DNA from: Viridothelium virens
Lineage: Eukaryota > Ascomycota > Dothideomycetes > Trypetheliales > Trypetheliaceae
DNA: 64,000 bases
Assembly: GCA_010094025.1 (NCBI GenBank)
Contig: ML991787.1
Span: 124,001 to 188,000, forward strand
Reading direction: 5' to 3'
The notes under the pieces are model-generated. The model had not been told where the DNA came from. It saw only the letters and a program-made list of their open reading frames with translations, and searched no databases. Each line of letters opens with the position of its first letter. The stretch's first letter is position 1. This document shows positions 11,537-23,400 of this stretch, in pieces. Made by a program: the position numbers and the translations under genes.

Positions 11537-12608
11537 TTGTGATGGAATGTGATAGACCAACTGGAAATGCGACACTATGAGACTTTTGGTTAGATTTGGA
11601 AAATGAGTATATAGACCTTGCATTTCAGCCTGTAATTAATTAGCACTCGTTGGGATAGCAGTGAGCTCACATCACCACTGCTGGATGAACTGATATTGGA
11701 GTTTTTTCCAGAGTGACGCGTCTACAATCAGGACCACGATGCTGCTCGTTCGGGAGCCCATGACTTCAATTGACTTCAAGGCAGGACGACTATGAGCATC
11801 TACCAAGACCGAGTTTGGAGGAAGGATCAAAGGAGGTGGCACAGTGGACCACGGTAAAGGTGGAAGCTGCGCGATTTACGATTTTCCGCTCCGATTTCCG
11901 ATTTCCGATTCCATGTCAGCATCGACTGCATCCCGTCCGTCCCCTATTATATCCCGTCCACTATCGCAAACGTCTCGATCCCTTAGAATAACGAATATAG
12001 GTGGTAACGAATATAGGTGGCGGAGACAAGCTTTTGCTGACCAGTCAACAGCCAGGGTCTGAGATTGCTCTGTCCATTGACGGACGACGTGATGGTCATC
12101 CTGAATGAATGAGTGCAATCTGGGAGGGTCGCTTACAGGCCCAGCCTGCAGGGGGCACCGTTTCACCAAGGTCGCGTTTATATGGTTCGGCCGGATTGCC
12201 ATCAATGAACATCCACTCTCCCCGTCCATGGCGCCTATCAATCATTTTATTTCAGATCTCTCAGCCAATTTTCCGGCGATCACGGTGGGTCGCTGTGGGT
12301 CTCCGCCCCGGCAAGCGGCTTCCCCGAATGGTTTCCTTCGAATAGACCACCAAGACCGTCCGTTTCGTGTAGTTCCACTGCATTGCCGCCTCGCGTTGAC
12401 ATCACGGCGGCAACATGGATGGGTAGGTAGATTCCCATATATCAGCGAGACTGTGCCGTCGTTCAGAGTGAGTTCCTTACGGAAGCCTTCAGTGACTCTT
12501 CCTTGCGGACTACTTTTCGTAGTATCCATTCATTCGTTTTTACTTCTTTCGACATTCATTTTCAGCGTTCATTCTCTGAACACAGCTTCTAGAAAGCTTT
12601 TAAACACA
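11537..12608. other. Intergenic and 5' leader of the AA8 gene
   Basis: This 1.07 kb holds two small tandem repeats (11891-11912 and 11989-12020) and a pyrimidine-rich leader just before the ATG at 12609. The frame of the AA8 gene stays open upstream to 12105, but that part has neither signal peptide nor domain character and is taken as leader. Confidence 0.55.
11891..12020. repeat. Two short tandem repeats in the AA8 upstream region
   Basis: At 11891-11912 a 7-bp unit (CGATTTC) occurs about three times. At 11989-12020 a 16-bp unit (TAACGAATATAGGTGG) occurs twice without mismatch. They are separate arrays about 80 bp apart. Confidence 0.8.
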
Positions 12609-13733
12609 ATGGCTCGGTCCACCTTCGTTTCATTGCTCGCTCTCGCTGCTGGTGCTTTCGCCCAGGTTGCTACCACTTACGTGGATCCTCTGACCGACAT
12701 TACATTCCAAGCCTTCACTGACAATACCACGGGCTACCGCTTTGGTATTGCCCTTCCTGAAAACCCCACCACCGACTTCATTGCTCAGCTGCATGCTCCA
12801 TTGACAAATGGCAGCGGCTGGGTCGGTGCCGACCTCGGCGCTCCTATGGTCAACGAACTCCTCATCGTCGCCTGGCCATCTGGTAACCGCGTGATCTCAT
12901 CCTTCCGCGAGGCCACCGCATACGCCTCTCCTCCCGTTTACAACGGCAACCTCTCCGTCTCGATGCTCCCCATCGCCAAGGGCACGACCGTCACCAAGAA
13001 CTCCATGACCTACACCTTCGTCTGCCAAGGCTGCATCACCAACACCATCGCATCCTTCTCCTCCTCCGACAGCGGCACCGTCTTCGGCTGGGCTCTCAGC
13101 ACCGACGTCGTCCCCAACCCCTCCCGCTCTGCCTCCGCCCTCAACTTCCACTCCGCTGGCTACGGCGACTACGGCGTGAACCTCACCATGGCCAAGAGCG
13201 CGCAGTACGCCCAGTGGGCTGCCCTGGCCAACTCCAACAGCACAACAGGCGTTGGCGCCGGCACTGGTAGCAGCACCGGCCCCAGCTCCGTCCTCGCCGG
13301 CAGCGCCATCCCTTCACCTATCGCCGTCGGCGCTCCCAGCTCCGCCGCGGGTGCTGCGTCCCCGACCAAGAGCGCCTGCCGCAAGAAGCCCAGCCAGGGC
13401 CAGACTGGCTCCGTCTCCGCTTCCCCCAATAGTGGCTCGCAGTCTGGCTCTGTCGCCGCTTCTCCTGTCGGTGAGGCTCAGACCGGATCCGTTACTGCTT
13501 CGCCTGCATCGGGCGCTTCTAGTGCTGCTTCTACAGGTGCCAGCGGTAGTGGCAGCGGCAGCGGTAGCGGTAGCGGTATTGGAGCTGCTCCCTCGTTCGC
13601 TCCTCATCATCATCACCACCATCACCACAACGGGACATTCCCAGGTGGCTTCAATGGCTCTGCGTTCGGTGGTGCAGGTATTCGCCAGCCACGCCGTGCT
13701 CACATTGGGGGCGGTGCTGCTAGGAGATCGTAA
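12609..13733 (+). CDS. Secreted AA8 cytochrome-domain (CDH-type haem b) protein with Ser/Gly linker and His-rich tail
   Basis: This single-exon protein has 374 residues. A signal peptide (MARSTFVSLLALAAGAFA) precedes a domain of about 190 residues like the cytochrome of cellobiose dehydrogenase. Candidate haem ligands are M80 in GAPMVNELLIVAW and H181 in NFHSAGYGDYG, about 100 residues apart as in CDH; CQGC (139-142) supplies the disulfide. No flavin dehydrogenase, AA9 or CBM1 module follows. Instead there is a Ser/Gly/Ala linker with a degenerate repeat (QTGSVSASP, SGSVAASP, QTGSVTASP), a GSGSGSG run, then eight consecutive His and an Arg-rich end. There is no hydrophobic C-terminus, so a GPI anchor is unlikely. 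By family knowledge it could relay electrons to extracellular oxygenases; the poly-His could bind metal (inference). The start at 12609 is set by the signal peptide. Confidence 0.88.
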   Translation: MARSTFVSLLALAAGAFAQVATTYVDPLTDITFQAFTDNTTGYRFGIALPENPTTDFIAQLHAPLTNGSGWVGADLGAPMVNELLIVAWPSGNRVISSFREATAYASPPVYNGNLSVSMLPIAKGTTVTKNSMTYTFVCQGCITNTIASFSSSDSGTVFGWALSTDVVPNPSRSASALNFHSAGYGDYGVNLTMAKSAQYAQWAALANSNSTTGVGAGTGSSTGPSSVLAGSAIPSPIAVGAPSSAAGAASPTKSACRKKPSQGQTGSVSASPNSGSQSGSVAASPVGEAQTGSVTASPASGASSAASTGASGSGSGSGSGSGIGAAPSFAPHHHHHHHHNGTFPGGFNGSAFGGAGIRQPRRAHIGGGAARRS

Positions 13734-13890
13734 GGTTCTCTAGGAGGTTCGATGTACGATTGCATTTGGGGGTGTTGTGTGATATAGTCTTCAATTCTTG
13801 GACATAGTTGCGCGAGGTCGCTTTAGCTTGGAATGAAAAAGCTTTTCTCCCTGAAATACACTCGTCCCCTCCTTGTTAATCTTGGTGACG

Positions 13891-15540
13891 TTACCTCTTC
13901 CGTCGTCGCTTCGCCTTCGTTGTAATGGCTTCATCCATATCTACGTCCATCTCGTCTCCAACATTCAATGCTGTGGTTCTCCCTACTCCAACTCCGGCCT
14001 TCCATGCCTTGACTAGGCCGTCTTCACCGCAGGTATAATACGTCCCGTTAGACCCTTGTCTAGGGTCATAAACGCAGTCCCTAACAATCTCCTCGCCGTG
14101 CGCGCCATCAAAATCGAGAGCCTGTCCCGTCTGCACCAACCACCTCCCATTCTCGTGGTGGATTGGGTATGCCGCCAGATGGGTTCGCCTTCATGCCACT
14201 AAGTCAGCTGCACACCTTACATGCACAACAACATACAAACCACCCCATCTAAGGAGACAAAGGGAGGGAAGAACTTACATCGCATCCCCCACCACCAAAC
14301 CCCCCTCCACCACATCAACCACATACCGACAGCCCACCAACTCCCGCACATCCCCCAACTCCTGCACTCCCTTCTCCCGTCCTTCCCCCTCAGCTGCTGC
14401 CACACCAGCATCACCGCTCACCTCAAAGAAGCTCATCCCCTCGTCCGCGCTTGTCGCCCACACCTGCTCGCCCAGCACGCCCGCCCTATGCACCGCCGAG
14501 CCGAGATTGAACACCTGCACGACGGCGTCGTCTTCGCTGGCGTGAGCGGGGTCGAAGAGGGTGAGCAGGGCGTCGGTGCTGCCGGATAGGAGAAGCGGAG
14601 ACGTCTCAGTGGTAGTAGTCGTCGTCGTCGTGGGAACGCTTGTCGTACTCGGATTGCTGGCGGATATCGTGGTGGGGAAGGACGAGGGCAGGAAGGAGAG
14701 GGTGGTGATGGTGTCAGTGTGGGATTCGGTGTAAGTGCGGAGCGGGGAAGTAGGTTGGCGGATGTCCCTGTGGAGGAGGGGTGCGTGTTAGTTACTGGGG
14801 TTCTGGAGGAGGGGCAGAAGGTGAGGGTTTGGGACGGAGGAAGGGGTGGGAGATGATGGGTTTGAGGGGTTAGGAACTCGGGGTGTCGTACCAGATGTAG
14901 ATGTCGGCTTCGTGGCCGCTGATTTCGAGTTCAGCGCCGGCGGCGATGAGGTTGTGAGATGCGTTGCATGCTAAGGCGGAGAGGGGGATATTGTTTGCTT
15001 GGATCTCTGTCAGACGGAGACTTCATTGGGACGAATCAGTAGCACGGGGACGTATGTAAAGAAAATGAGGGACTGTCACGTTGCCAGAATGACGAGCACA
15101 GAGGCATTGTGAATGATCTTGATGAGAACCGTACCATGATGGTCGTAGGGAAATCTTGCTCAACCTTGAAGACGGATGATGATATCTATTTTCCATATAA
15201 AAAGCAAACCAATCTTACCTGCTATCACTTCAAAGACAGCCTTCGTCGACGAAGCTCTAAGGTCCCATCCTTTCACTTTGCCATCTCTACCAGTAGTCAC
15301 CACCCCAGGTCTCTTGCCTCCATCGATCCCGCCGGTGTCCCAGTCTTTCAAACACGTGATACCTTCATGTGCATTCGGAATTTCGTGAAGAAGACGCAAG
15401 CCATCCGAAGAAAAGCAGCGAATTGCGTCGTCGGAAGCAATAACAAAAATTGCTGTATCCTTAGGACACAATGTGTAGATGTAGGGACTGTTTGGGAGAG
15501 TTGGGGACTGAGCAAGGGTCCGAAAGGTTGTGGGAGGCAT
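13891..15540 (-). CDS. WD40-repeat protein, WDR89-like
   Basis: Four exons on the minus strand, 15219-15540, 14892-15006, 14279-14767 and 13891-14188, splice in frame to 407 residues. Introns are 212, 124 and 90 bp. Beta-propeller signatures include VVTTGRDGKVKGWDLR, SGHEADIYIWDIRQ, LLLSGSTDALLTLFD and YYTCGEDGLVKAWK; the last resembles the C-terminal repeat of WDR89. The protein ends in a basic tract (KAKRRRKR) that may be nuclear-targeting. An in-frame ATG at 15567 would add nine residues. Exon 3 contains a poly-Thr run and is extremely C-rich on the + strand at its left end and G-rich at its right. The family is thought to be a scaffold; no specific partner can be inferred. Confidence 0.85.
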
Positions 15541-16341
15541 AGAGGAAGAAAATGACAAAAACAACAATTACTCCAATTGAGCAATCCCTGCAAAGGAATA
15601 TCACTGAGTTTGCTTTTTGAGCATCAAGCAAGTCTTGTTGCAAACATTTGGTAGATCTTTTGTTTTTCTTTCCCAAGGTAGATGTTGCCACTGTCGTAAA
15701 AGCAACCGCCTTGGGCTAGTTTTGTGGTGTTAGTTTTAGAGTCGCGTGGGTTGGCATTGGCGAGATAGGCGAGATAGGTACAGTCGCAGGGATTCAATAA
15801 TGTTTTACATAGCGAGACTCACATCACAATTGACGATGGCTGGACCTCCTCAGAGCTTCAGCGTCTATTTTGCGATGCTTCTGCTTCTGCTTCTGCTCAG
15901 AGTTTTCCCAAAACAGGTCACGGCTGTTCTCGCTTCTCTCACCGCCTAAGGTTGGACTAGCCTACCTTAAGTTGGTCAGAAATCCAAACGCAGTAATTTC
16001 CTCCGCTGACAAGACGGAATTTGGAGACTGGTTTGTTGAAAGTTCATTGGATTTGTGAATTACTTTTCGAGCTACCTCCGCTACCGCCGAAGATGCTGCA
16101 GTGGCGTGTCTAGTATAGAATGCAAATTTCCTACGCCACAAGTACCGAGAGGACGCCATGCTCAAGTAATCCCCAGGGTATGAGAACAAAACAATGCCGG
16201 CAGATTGCCCTTGACTTCCCTTGATGTTAAAACTCTTCGGAGTCCGAAAACGCCATCGTCACATGCATCGAGTGTAAAGAGTGAAGAAAAAATGGGGATC
16301 AGGCAACCAGAGTCCAGGATTCGTGATCGGTATTGCCCCGC
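15541..16341. other. Intergenic, with a doubtful 65-codon open frame
   Basis: The interval lies between two minus-strand genes. A minus-strand frame at 15962-16159 would encode a 65-residue peptide starting MASSRYLWRRKFAF, with an Arg/Ala/Ser N-terminus that looks like a mitochondrial presequence. I do not recognise it and would not call it a gene without RNA data. Confidence 0.3.
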
Positions 16342-17235
16342 TTAAGCACGCGGCGAGCCCATGCGAGGGTTGGTAGGTGAGGGAAATTGAGTAGAAGCTG
16401 TGCTTGTTAAAGTGGATGGAAGAAATCCATGTTGTTGAGCATATTCCGCCGCGGAAAGTTGGGAGATGTTGCCATTCTCTGTGGCTTCCTTAATCCACTG
16501 CTCCCACACCGCTAAATCCATCCCACCTGCCGGAGTCTGCATGGCGTTTGACGCTGCTCGGAAGATATTGGGCTGGAGAGTTCTTTCATGCTGGTTGGGC
16601 ATTGAGGTCACTCTGAACTGACTTTCGTGAGACGGAGCACCGATAGTCTCCTCAGCAGCATCCTCAAGTTCACCCTCCTCTTCATCAACCTCGCTATCCT
16701 CAACGTCTGGCATCTCCGTATCCACTGTCGTGCGTCCAACCTGCTCAATCTCCACCGTCATTTCCCTCTTGATGTGGATGCCGTCGTTGCCGCTGCTCGC
16801 TCTCGGTGTTGTATCCAACCTTGCTTTCTTTGTCTTCCGAGGATCCACCCATTCTGGAATGTCAAGCCCAGTGGTATCCTGCACCTTGATGCCTTCATCA
16901 CGCTCGTAACGTTCACGTGCCCACTTGGTGCCCTCCCACCTACAGAACCCCGCAATTTCTCCTTCGGTCAGTTCCAACGCGTCAAAGGCCTTGAATAGTG
17001 CGGCATGGTGAGGGAAGCGTCCGAGTCGTTTGCGATGTGGCGGATGAGAGTAGTTGAGGCCTGGATATCGGGCTTCGATTGTGTCTAGAGAGCCATAGAA
17101 AGTAGCGGTTTCGATGCGGACTTCGGGAACCAGGTTTTTGGCCAGATGAGCGGAGAATGAAGAAGGGTCACTAGGGCGAGGATTGGGATAGAGGAACTGG
17201 TGCAGAAGGACGGCGATGGGGTGGTTGCGATGCAT
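16342..17235 (-). CDS. Uncharacterised acidic protein
   Basis: This intronless frame encodes 297 residues from MHRNHPIAVLLHQFLYPNPR. An ATG at 17298 would add 21 residues of unconvincing sequence. The N-terminal half looks globular (FYGSLDTIEARYPGLNYSHP, GRFPHHAALFKAFDALELTE, WEGTKWARERYERDEGIKVQ). A basic KTKKARLD patch follows, possibly a nuclear signal. Then comes a long acidic segment (MPDVEDSEVDEEEGELEDAA) and a Ser/Thr/Pro-rich end. I do not recognise a family. Length, composition bias and lack of a disrupted frame support a real gene. Confidence 0.6.
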   Translation of the reverse strand: MHRNHPIAVLLHQFLYPNPRPSDPSSFSAHLAKNLVPEVRIETATFYGSLDTIEARYPGLNYSHPPHRKRLGRFPHHAALFKAFDALELTEGEIAGFCRWEGTKWARERYERDEGIKVQDTTGLDIPEWVDPRKTKKARLDTTPRASSGNDGIHIKREMTVEIEQVGRTTVDTEMPDVEDSEVDEEEGELEDAAEETIGAPSHESQFRVTSMPNQHERTLQPNIFRAASNAMQTPAGGMDLAVWEQWIKEATENGNISQLSAAEYAQQHGFLPSTLTSTASTQFPSPTNPRMGSPRA

Positions 17236-17468
17236 CTTGGTTGGCCGGCACTGGCAGGTGCCAGATCCAAGTAGATATTTGTTTGAAATATGTGTCAAGA
17301 GAGGCTCGTTCTCGAAAGCCGGTTGGTAGATGTTTGTTTTGCAAGGAAGGTCAATTTGTGGTGGAGTTGTTCAAAGAGTGGTGATATGCAGAGTTTGCAA
17401 GTGCATGAAAGATTTGACAAAGAGTGAAGGATGTGTGGGTGAACCCGTGATTGCCACGAGGGGCAGTG

Positions 17469-17530
17469 AAAGTCAAAGTCAAAGTCAGATGCAGGATGCA
17501 GGATGCAGGTGCAGGTGCAGGTGCAGCAGG
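17469..17530. repeat. Tandem repeats: AAGTC-type hexamer then GGATGCA/GGTGCA units
   Basis: A 6-bp AAAGTC-like unit runs three times (about 17469-17487). It is followed by three GATGCAG units grading into three GGTGCA units up to about 17530. Confidence 0.8.
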
Positions 17531-18052
17531 TGCGGTGAGTGGGAGGAGGTGACTGCAGCAGAAGCCGGTCGAAGATGAGGCAAGTGAGTCGTCCCTATTG
17601 TACGATCGACTTCAGGCCCAGCAGCAGCCGGAGCTGGGCCCGCCAGTGTTGCGCCTCGGTTGGGTCACGATCGAGCGCGGATTAGATTGCGGACGGAGCG
17701 TTGGAAGGTTGATGTCAGGGGCCTGGACTATCCGAAAAGGGCTCGCGGCTTAATGCAACACCCAGGAACAGAAACAACGTGCGCAACCTGCGGACCTTGC
17801 GTAAACTCGTCTTTGCCTCAGTGACGAGGATGTAAGACGAAGTTGAGCGCCAGGAGAATCTTCCGGAGGTTATGGGATCTGGGTTCAAGTACCGGGTTTG
17901 GCAGCCGCGTGGAATGGGTCGCCCCTCGCTTTCCACCGCAAATGGGAGATGAGCGGTGCGATGCAATGCGGCAAGAGAGGGTGTGCTTATTTCACGCTGA
18001 TGGTACTGCGTACTCCGTATCTCCCGTGGAATAGGCACGAAGGCGCGATGGC

Positions 18053-18074
18053 ACGATACCACGATACCACGATA
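18053..18074. repeat. 8-bp tandem repeat, unit ACGATACC
   Basis: About 2.75 copies of ACGATACC, contiguous. A further ATGGCACG-like half unit precedes it. Confidence 0.75.
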
Positions 18075-18423
18075 ACGCGGTAGGGCTCGGGGCCAGGTAT
18101 GGATGGAGAATGGGGACGCGGATCGGGATGGAGGGCGCCAGCAGGAGATTAAAAGCGAGGAGGTGGTGGTGCTCACTGCTCACCGCTCCACCTCCAGGGC
18201 CATGGAGATTGAGTGTGAAGTTGGGCCTGGCGCTTGTACACTCGTAACATCCGGGCCAGCTCATCATCACCAGGCCCATCCAGTGCCAGTGCCAGGGCCG
18301 AGCGTGCAGATGCAAGGGTGGCGCGAACCTTGGAGGGCAGGCGTGGGTAGGGTACGGTACCTGTACACCGCAATCCACCGCAAATCGCCAATCTCTAATC
18401 CAATCCTCTCCCAAGCCTATCCA

Positions 18424-18459
18424 GCTCAAGCCAATCCAGTCCAGTCCAATCCAGTCCGA
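18424..18459. repeat. CCAATCCAGT/CCAGT simple repeat
   Basis: A C-rich alternation of CCAGT and CCAAT units in the gene-poor stretch. Confidence 0.7.
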
Positions 18460-20436
18460 CACGCTTTCACGCCCTCTCCACCAGCACCCGGTCGTCAGCC
18501 TAAGCGCACACATGCCCGAAGTGCTGCTTCTAGCGGCTCGCCCGGTCCCAGACAAGACCCAGAACTTTATCTGCAGTCTGCGCCCACCCATCGATGCACC
18601 TGCATTTCGCCATCTTCCTGCTCGTCACGCTCATCGTCAGTCGATATCACCGCCGTCTGCCCAGCCCGCCAGAGCCCGCGCCGCTTGCGAACCTTCCACC
18701 CTTCCACCCGTCCATCGGCTCACTTGCATTCAACATAAGCGAAGCAAACCCTGTTGTCCATACGAGAAAGTAGTCGACCATGGATGAGGCACTTTTACAA
18801 CATAGGCCTCCCGCGGCACAGGCTGACAACTGGCATGCAATTCGCCTCTTCTCCCCTTAGTTAAAAATGTGATTTGATTAGCCACAACGCCAAAGGCGCC
18901 TCCCGCTCGAGCTCTGCACCATCTAGTCTTGCGGCGAGGGCAACACCTGGTACCTAATTAATTGAGACCAACATCGACAGGATAGCCAATGCAGCCCCGT
19001 TGATGACAATATTATCGATAGCTGCTTGATCTGATGAAACCGAAAATATCTCTCTCAGCTCATGAATTAGACGACGCCGAATTGGGTAGGTACATTAGGC
19101 TTCGAAAGCGGCATTGTCTGCACGTGAGCCCTCGATTTGTCCGCTCTCAAGTGGATATGTGTCGGGATGTTTTCGGATGCTTAGTGAAATGATTTAAGTG
19201 AGTGAACTTATTCTGAACTCGATCCTCTTTTTCTCTTTTCACTTTATTCCATTCCTAGAATTCTGTCGAATAGCCAGTTTCTGTGTTCGTAAGCATCCTG
19301 GACCCTCTTCCTCTTCTGGATCAGCTTAAGGGCCACGCACTTTGAGCTGACTCTGACTATTTGCCAAGGTCATCATGAAATAATCAACAGCCAGCGCTGC
19401 GGGTTCGAACGTCATATCAGAGGTGACTCCTGCATCTTTCCTATCTCGGGACCCCACTTGATCCCAGCAACTTATCACGGATCACGTCCTCACTCCTCGG
19501 TAAATTTGTTTTTCCTACTGTGCGAAACCTACCTGATCTAAACGTGCGGCTATCCAGTCCATGAATGTTACCCCGAGGCAGTGCCTTTGGAGTGAACCAA
19601 ATTGTGTTGCGTATAATTTCTTATCTTTCGGATCCAGACTTCGCGATTAGAACAAGCAGAGCACGGACTGTTCAGCCTCACCCTTAGGTTGATCTGGGAA
19701 ACTTATAACTCTCCGCTTGGCGGACTACTGTGCGCTTTGGACTCGCCTGCCGGTACCTTCTCCGATGTAGGACGCCCGAGGACCGTAGGGCATTAAGCTC
19801 TCTGTAGAGCTCAAAGGACTTCTTTCAATCAACTGATCCGCAGTTCTAGCCGCGTCAATGCATGGTATGACCATTTTGCTTACCCATCGAACTCTATTAC
19901 TGCTGGTTGCAGAGCCAGTCTCCGCTGGATGGATCGGATTTCATCGGGCTTCAGTCAATCGACGATGACTTTCTCCTCGTTCCCGTTCATGCTGCGAGCT
20001 CACATCCAGCCATGTGCCTGACACTCCAATCTTTTGGTGTTACCGATGATGCATATGCTGCAGCACAGTTCCCAGTCACACAGCTTAAACAACTCAACCT
20101 GGTTAATAGTCGTCGGTCCGCACGGCTTCGAATGGAATGCTAGCGAGGACGCATCAGAACTCTTCGATTTTTTTTACTCGATATTATACTGAATTATCAT
20201 CCACGATTCCTAATTCACGACTGAAGCCCTCTCGATTGTGGTGAGATATAAATCCCGGTCACAATGAATGCCTACAAGCTTTGCTGCCACCAATATCTCC
20301 AATTCCACCTCCTGGTAAGCACTCAAGTGGAAGAATGACCTGTCGTTGAGTGATTGTTCGGCTTTCAATGTCGCGAACGGAATACAGAAACGCAATGTCT
20401 GTGCTGCTGCAGAGAACGCGCAGACTCACCGTAAGT

Positions 20437-23400
20437 CTACTTCCAGCTGAACCAGGCCCAAAATCCCGTCACTTGGGACTGCATCGGCTCTTGCTGCTTT
20501 GCCTTGACTGTCACTTCCAGTGGAAGTCGAGCTTGGCCACTCGCCTGCTGTACCGGCAAAATTCTATCCAGCAAAGTTCTGGAAGCCTCCTCTCCGAAGA
20601 ATTGTCGCAGTATGTCCTCTGCCTTGACGTGTTTTGCCTTAAATGGGGCTGTGCGTATTGGTGTGCTTTTCTCCTGGTTGGCCATGGCTGATATTCCATT
20701 TCTTTCCTGAGGTCTGGGCTGTTCTTCAAGCTCTTCTGACTCGTATGTCATTGCCGGGACTTGTTCGTCGGTGTCAGGGTCAATCTTTCTGTAGACAGTC
20801 CTCGACAGAGAAGCCTTGACTCCTGCAGAGGTTGCACTACAGACACCAAGGGAACTAACCGGGGTTCCAGATACGTTCCGATTGTCGGTTGGTCTCCATA
20901 AGTCCTGAGTCATGATTGTTACATTTGTCGCTCCCCCAGCATCAATCATTCGCTCCACGTGCTTGAGTAAAGAGCCTTTTTTCCCGTCCGTGAAGTGCGG
21001 ATTGGCTGGATGTAAGCTTTCCAACCACCGCAGGAACTCGATCCATGGAGATGCTTGCTGAGCTGCAACTTCTGGACTTGCGACAACTTCTAGAAGGAAG
21101 GCGGTTAGCTGAGCATTGGGGCGACGTGGGTTGCGGAAACTGCAATCCAAGAGTGCGAACGCATCTGTTGACTGGTCAATTAGCCAGGGCTCCCTTCGTA
21201 TTTTCTCGCCGACAAATTTGCGTAAACCATAGTCGACTGTCAGGCCCAGAAACGAGTTGATTTGATAAATACTCGGTATATCCGACTCAAAACTCCTATA
21301 AGCGAGAGGTCTGACAAGAGGAGCCCATTGTTGGGGAGACGAACCGACCCAATCGTAGACGGCCGTTTCCAGCGCTTCGAGTAATGCGTGATCTGTTCGA
21401 GACTGCTCGGCTTCCAATTCAGAGACATACTCAAACAATTCTTCTATCCAGTATCCAAATTTGAGCCGGCCATGATAATCCACAATATCCATGTGAGGTG
21501 CAATTTCTTGCACAGGAAACTTCTTTACCAAAAGCAGACAGGCACGGCCCAACATACCCAGCACATCAAAGTCCGGACCAGATCGAAGGACAAGCATATC
21601 ACGCATGTGCTGATTGCTGAGGAAATCTTTCACGGTCCGATGTATGAACTCCACCGTCCGCGTCTCGTAGGGAAAATGCTTCCAGTAGCGGTTTACTTCC
21701 AAAAGGTCTTTACAGCGTCCGCCGATCCGTCTCTTCAGAATGTTTTGCATCGAGTCGATCTCCCTAGGGTTTGCAGATCCCACCCTAGTTTTGATGGCAC
21801 AGTCATCCTCATGATCGAATATCGAGAAAGCGATGACTGGAAGAGGCTGGTGAGCTCTCACGCATAGTTGCAAAATTTGCGAGGTTTGCTTCTGATAGAA
21901 CGGGTCAATAGAATCGAAGATGTGTTGAAAATATTCTTCCAGGCTAGATGGCAAAGATTCAACGCGTCTTCGAAGATCTTCGATCCCGTCCTCATTCTGT
22001 ACACTTTTCAAGAGTTCAGCGACGACGAGTGAAACCCATAGAAAGACCCCGTTCGCCTTATCTGTGATCTCTTGGACAAGCTCAGCGCACTGGTCATCTC
22101 GGCTTTGCATACGTTTGAACTGAGGATCTTCTTCAAGCACGTCTTTGATATAAGTGCGAATGTCTTCTCGGGTGAGATCTTGCAGGACCAGCATCTGGGG
22201 CGAGCTTCCGAAGGCGTCTTCGAAGACATTCCAGGGCCGACTCGAAGCACAAATCTTAATATGAGCCGAGCCTGTCAAGCGCTTCAATATATGGATAACA
22301 TCTTTATGTTCACCTTTGTATTCATCCAAGCCGTCAATGAAGAAGCAAAATTTGATACTTTTCTCGTCCAACTGCGCAAGGATTCGTTGCAAAGAATCTA
22401 CTGCCTGAGATAACTCCTTCAATGTCCATATGTCACTTATTTCGCTATGTATGCCATCTGCATTCCATCGAGCGGGACATACAGCTTCTATCAAGTCAGG
22501 GCACTGCCGGAAAATGTCGTACATCAGCGTCTGTAGCAGTCCCTCCTGTGACTTTTGCATCGGATTACCATTGCTCCAGAAAAAGTGGCTAGCAATCACC
22601 AGTTCCTTCCTGTCCTCTGCTTGACGGCGAAGAGCTTCCGCGGTGATACCGCTGTACGACTTAGGGATTATCCAAGCTATCTGGGCCCACCGGACCAGCG
22701 CCTCTTTTGTCTTGGCATGGTCACAGATAAATTTCATCAGCGTGGACTTGCCAGATCCGGCTTTACCAGAGATCCAGAAGATTCCGGTACCAGAGACGAG
22801 CCAGTTCATGAAGTTACTTTCCGAAGAGACTGGAGGTTGTGACTCTGCAAACATCCAGGCATACGTTCTTTCGTGCGCTGGCTTGATTCTTTCATGTCTT
22901 GCTTTTATGGCATCAAACTTCAAGCTGAACAGGATTTTTTGTTGTTTTCCTACTTTGGTGCCTTCCTCTAGGACTCCATACAACAGATCCTTCACTTTAC
23001 CATGATCGCGCGATTTGCTGCCCAGTGTTGAAAATAACTCTTCTTTAAGCAGGTCCAATTTGTTTGTCATTGAAGCTTCCATCTGTTTATCTCGTTCTGC
23101 AAGCTGATCGAGCCGTTGCAGAGCCTTTGAAGAACGTTCTCTAAGGAGAAGAATTAGTCAGTAGTACCCACTACTCGATCAAGAAGCGGATATTTACCTC
23201 AGCACTAATAACAGTTGCTGGTTCATTTGTACTTGCAGTCCCTCCAACGTACTCTGCAATCGAGAAATTCTGTCTTGTTTCTGCTCTATCTTGTACGCAT
23301 TCTTGATACTTCTGAATATGTTCCTCGAGTCACCTAACTTGAGCTCACCCAGTAATGCAATTAATTCATCTGCCACACCGCAACAAGAGAATGCAATTGA

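Larger units (their letters stand above)
17236..20436. other. Gene-poor stretch rich in short repeats (3.2 kb)
   Basis: No gene is recognised. The left half (17.3-18.75 kb) is GC-rich and full of short direct repeats. The right half has average composition with many stops. Open frames up to 211 codons near 18.1-18.7 kb overlap on both strands, lack domain character and are taken as by-products of GC-rich repeats. Confidence 0.45.

Noticed and set aside
12105-12608. N-terminal extension of the AA8 frame by 168 codons
   Set aside because: It would bury the signal peptide inside the protein; the region is better explained as promoter and leader.
17875-17905. GGGTTCAAGT string resembling a tRNA T-loop
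   Set aside because: No matching stem or D-arm around it.
18103-18738. 211-codon frame in the repeat-rich stretch
   Set aside because: Low-complexity Ser/Pro/Arg/His composition, overlapped by an equally long minus-strand frame, with no domain.
19390-19440. GGGTTCGAAC string resembling a tRNA B box
   Set aside because: The flanks do not pair as a T-stem, and no A box or acceptor stem is found at the right distance.
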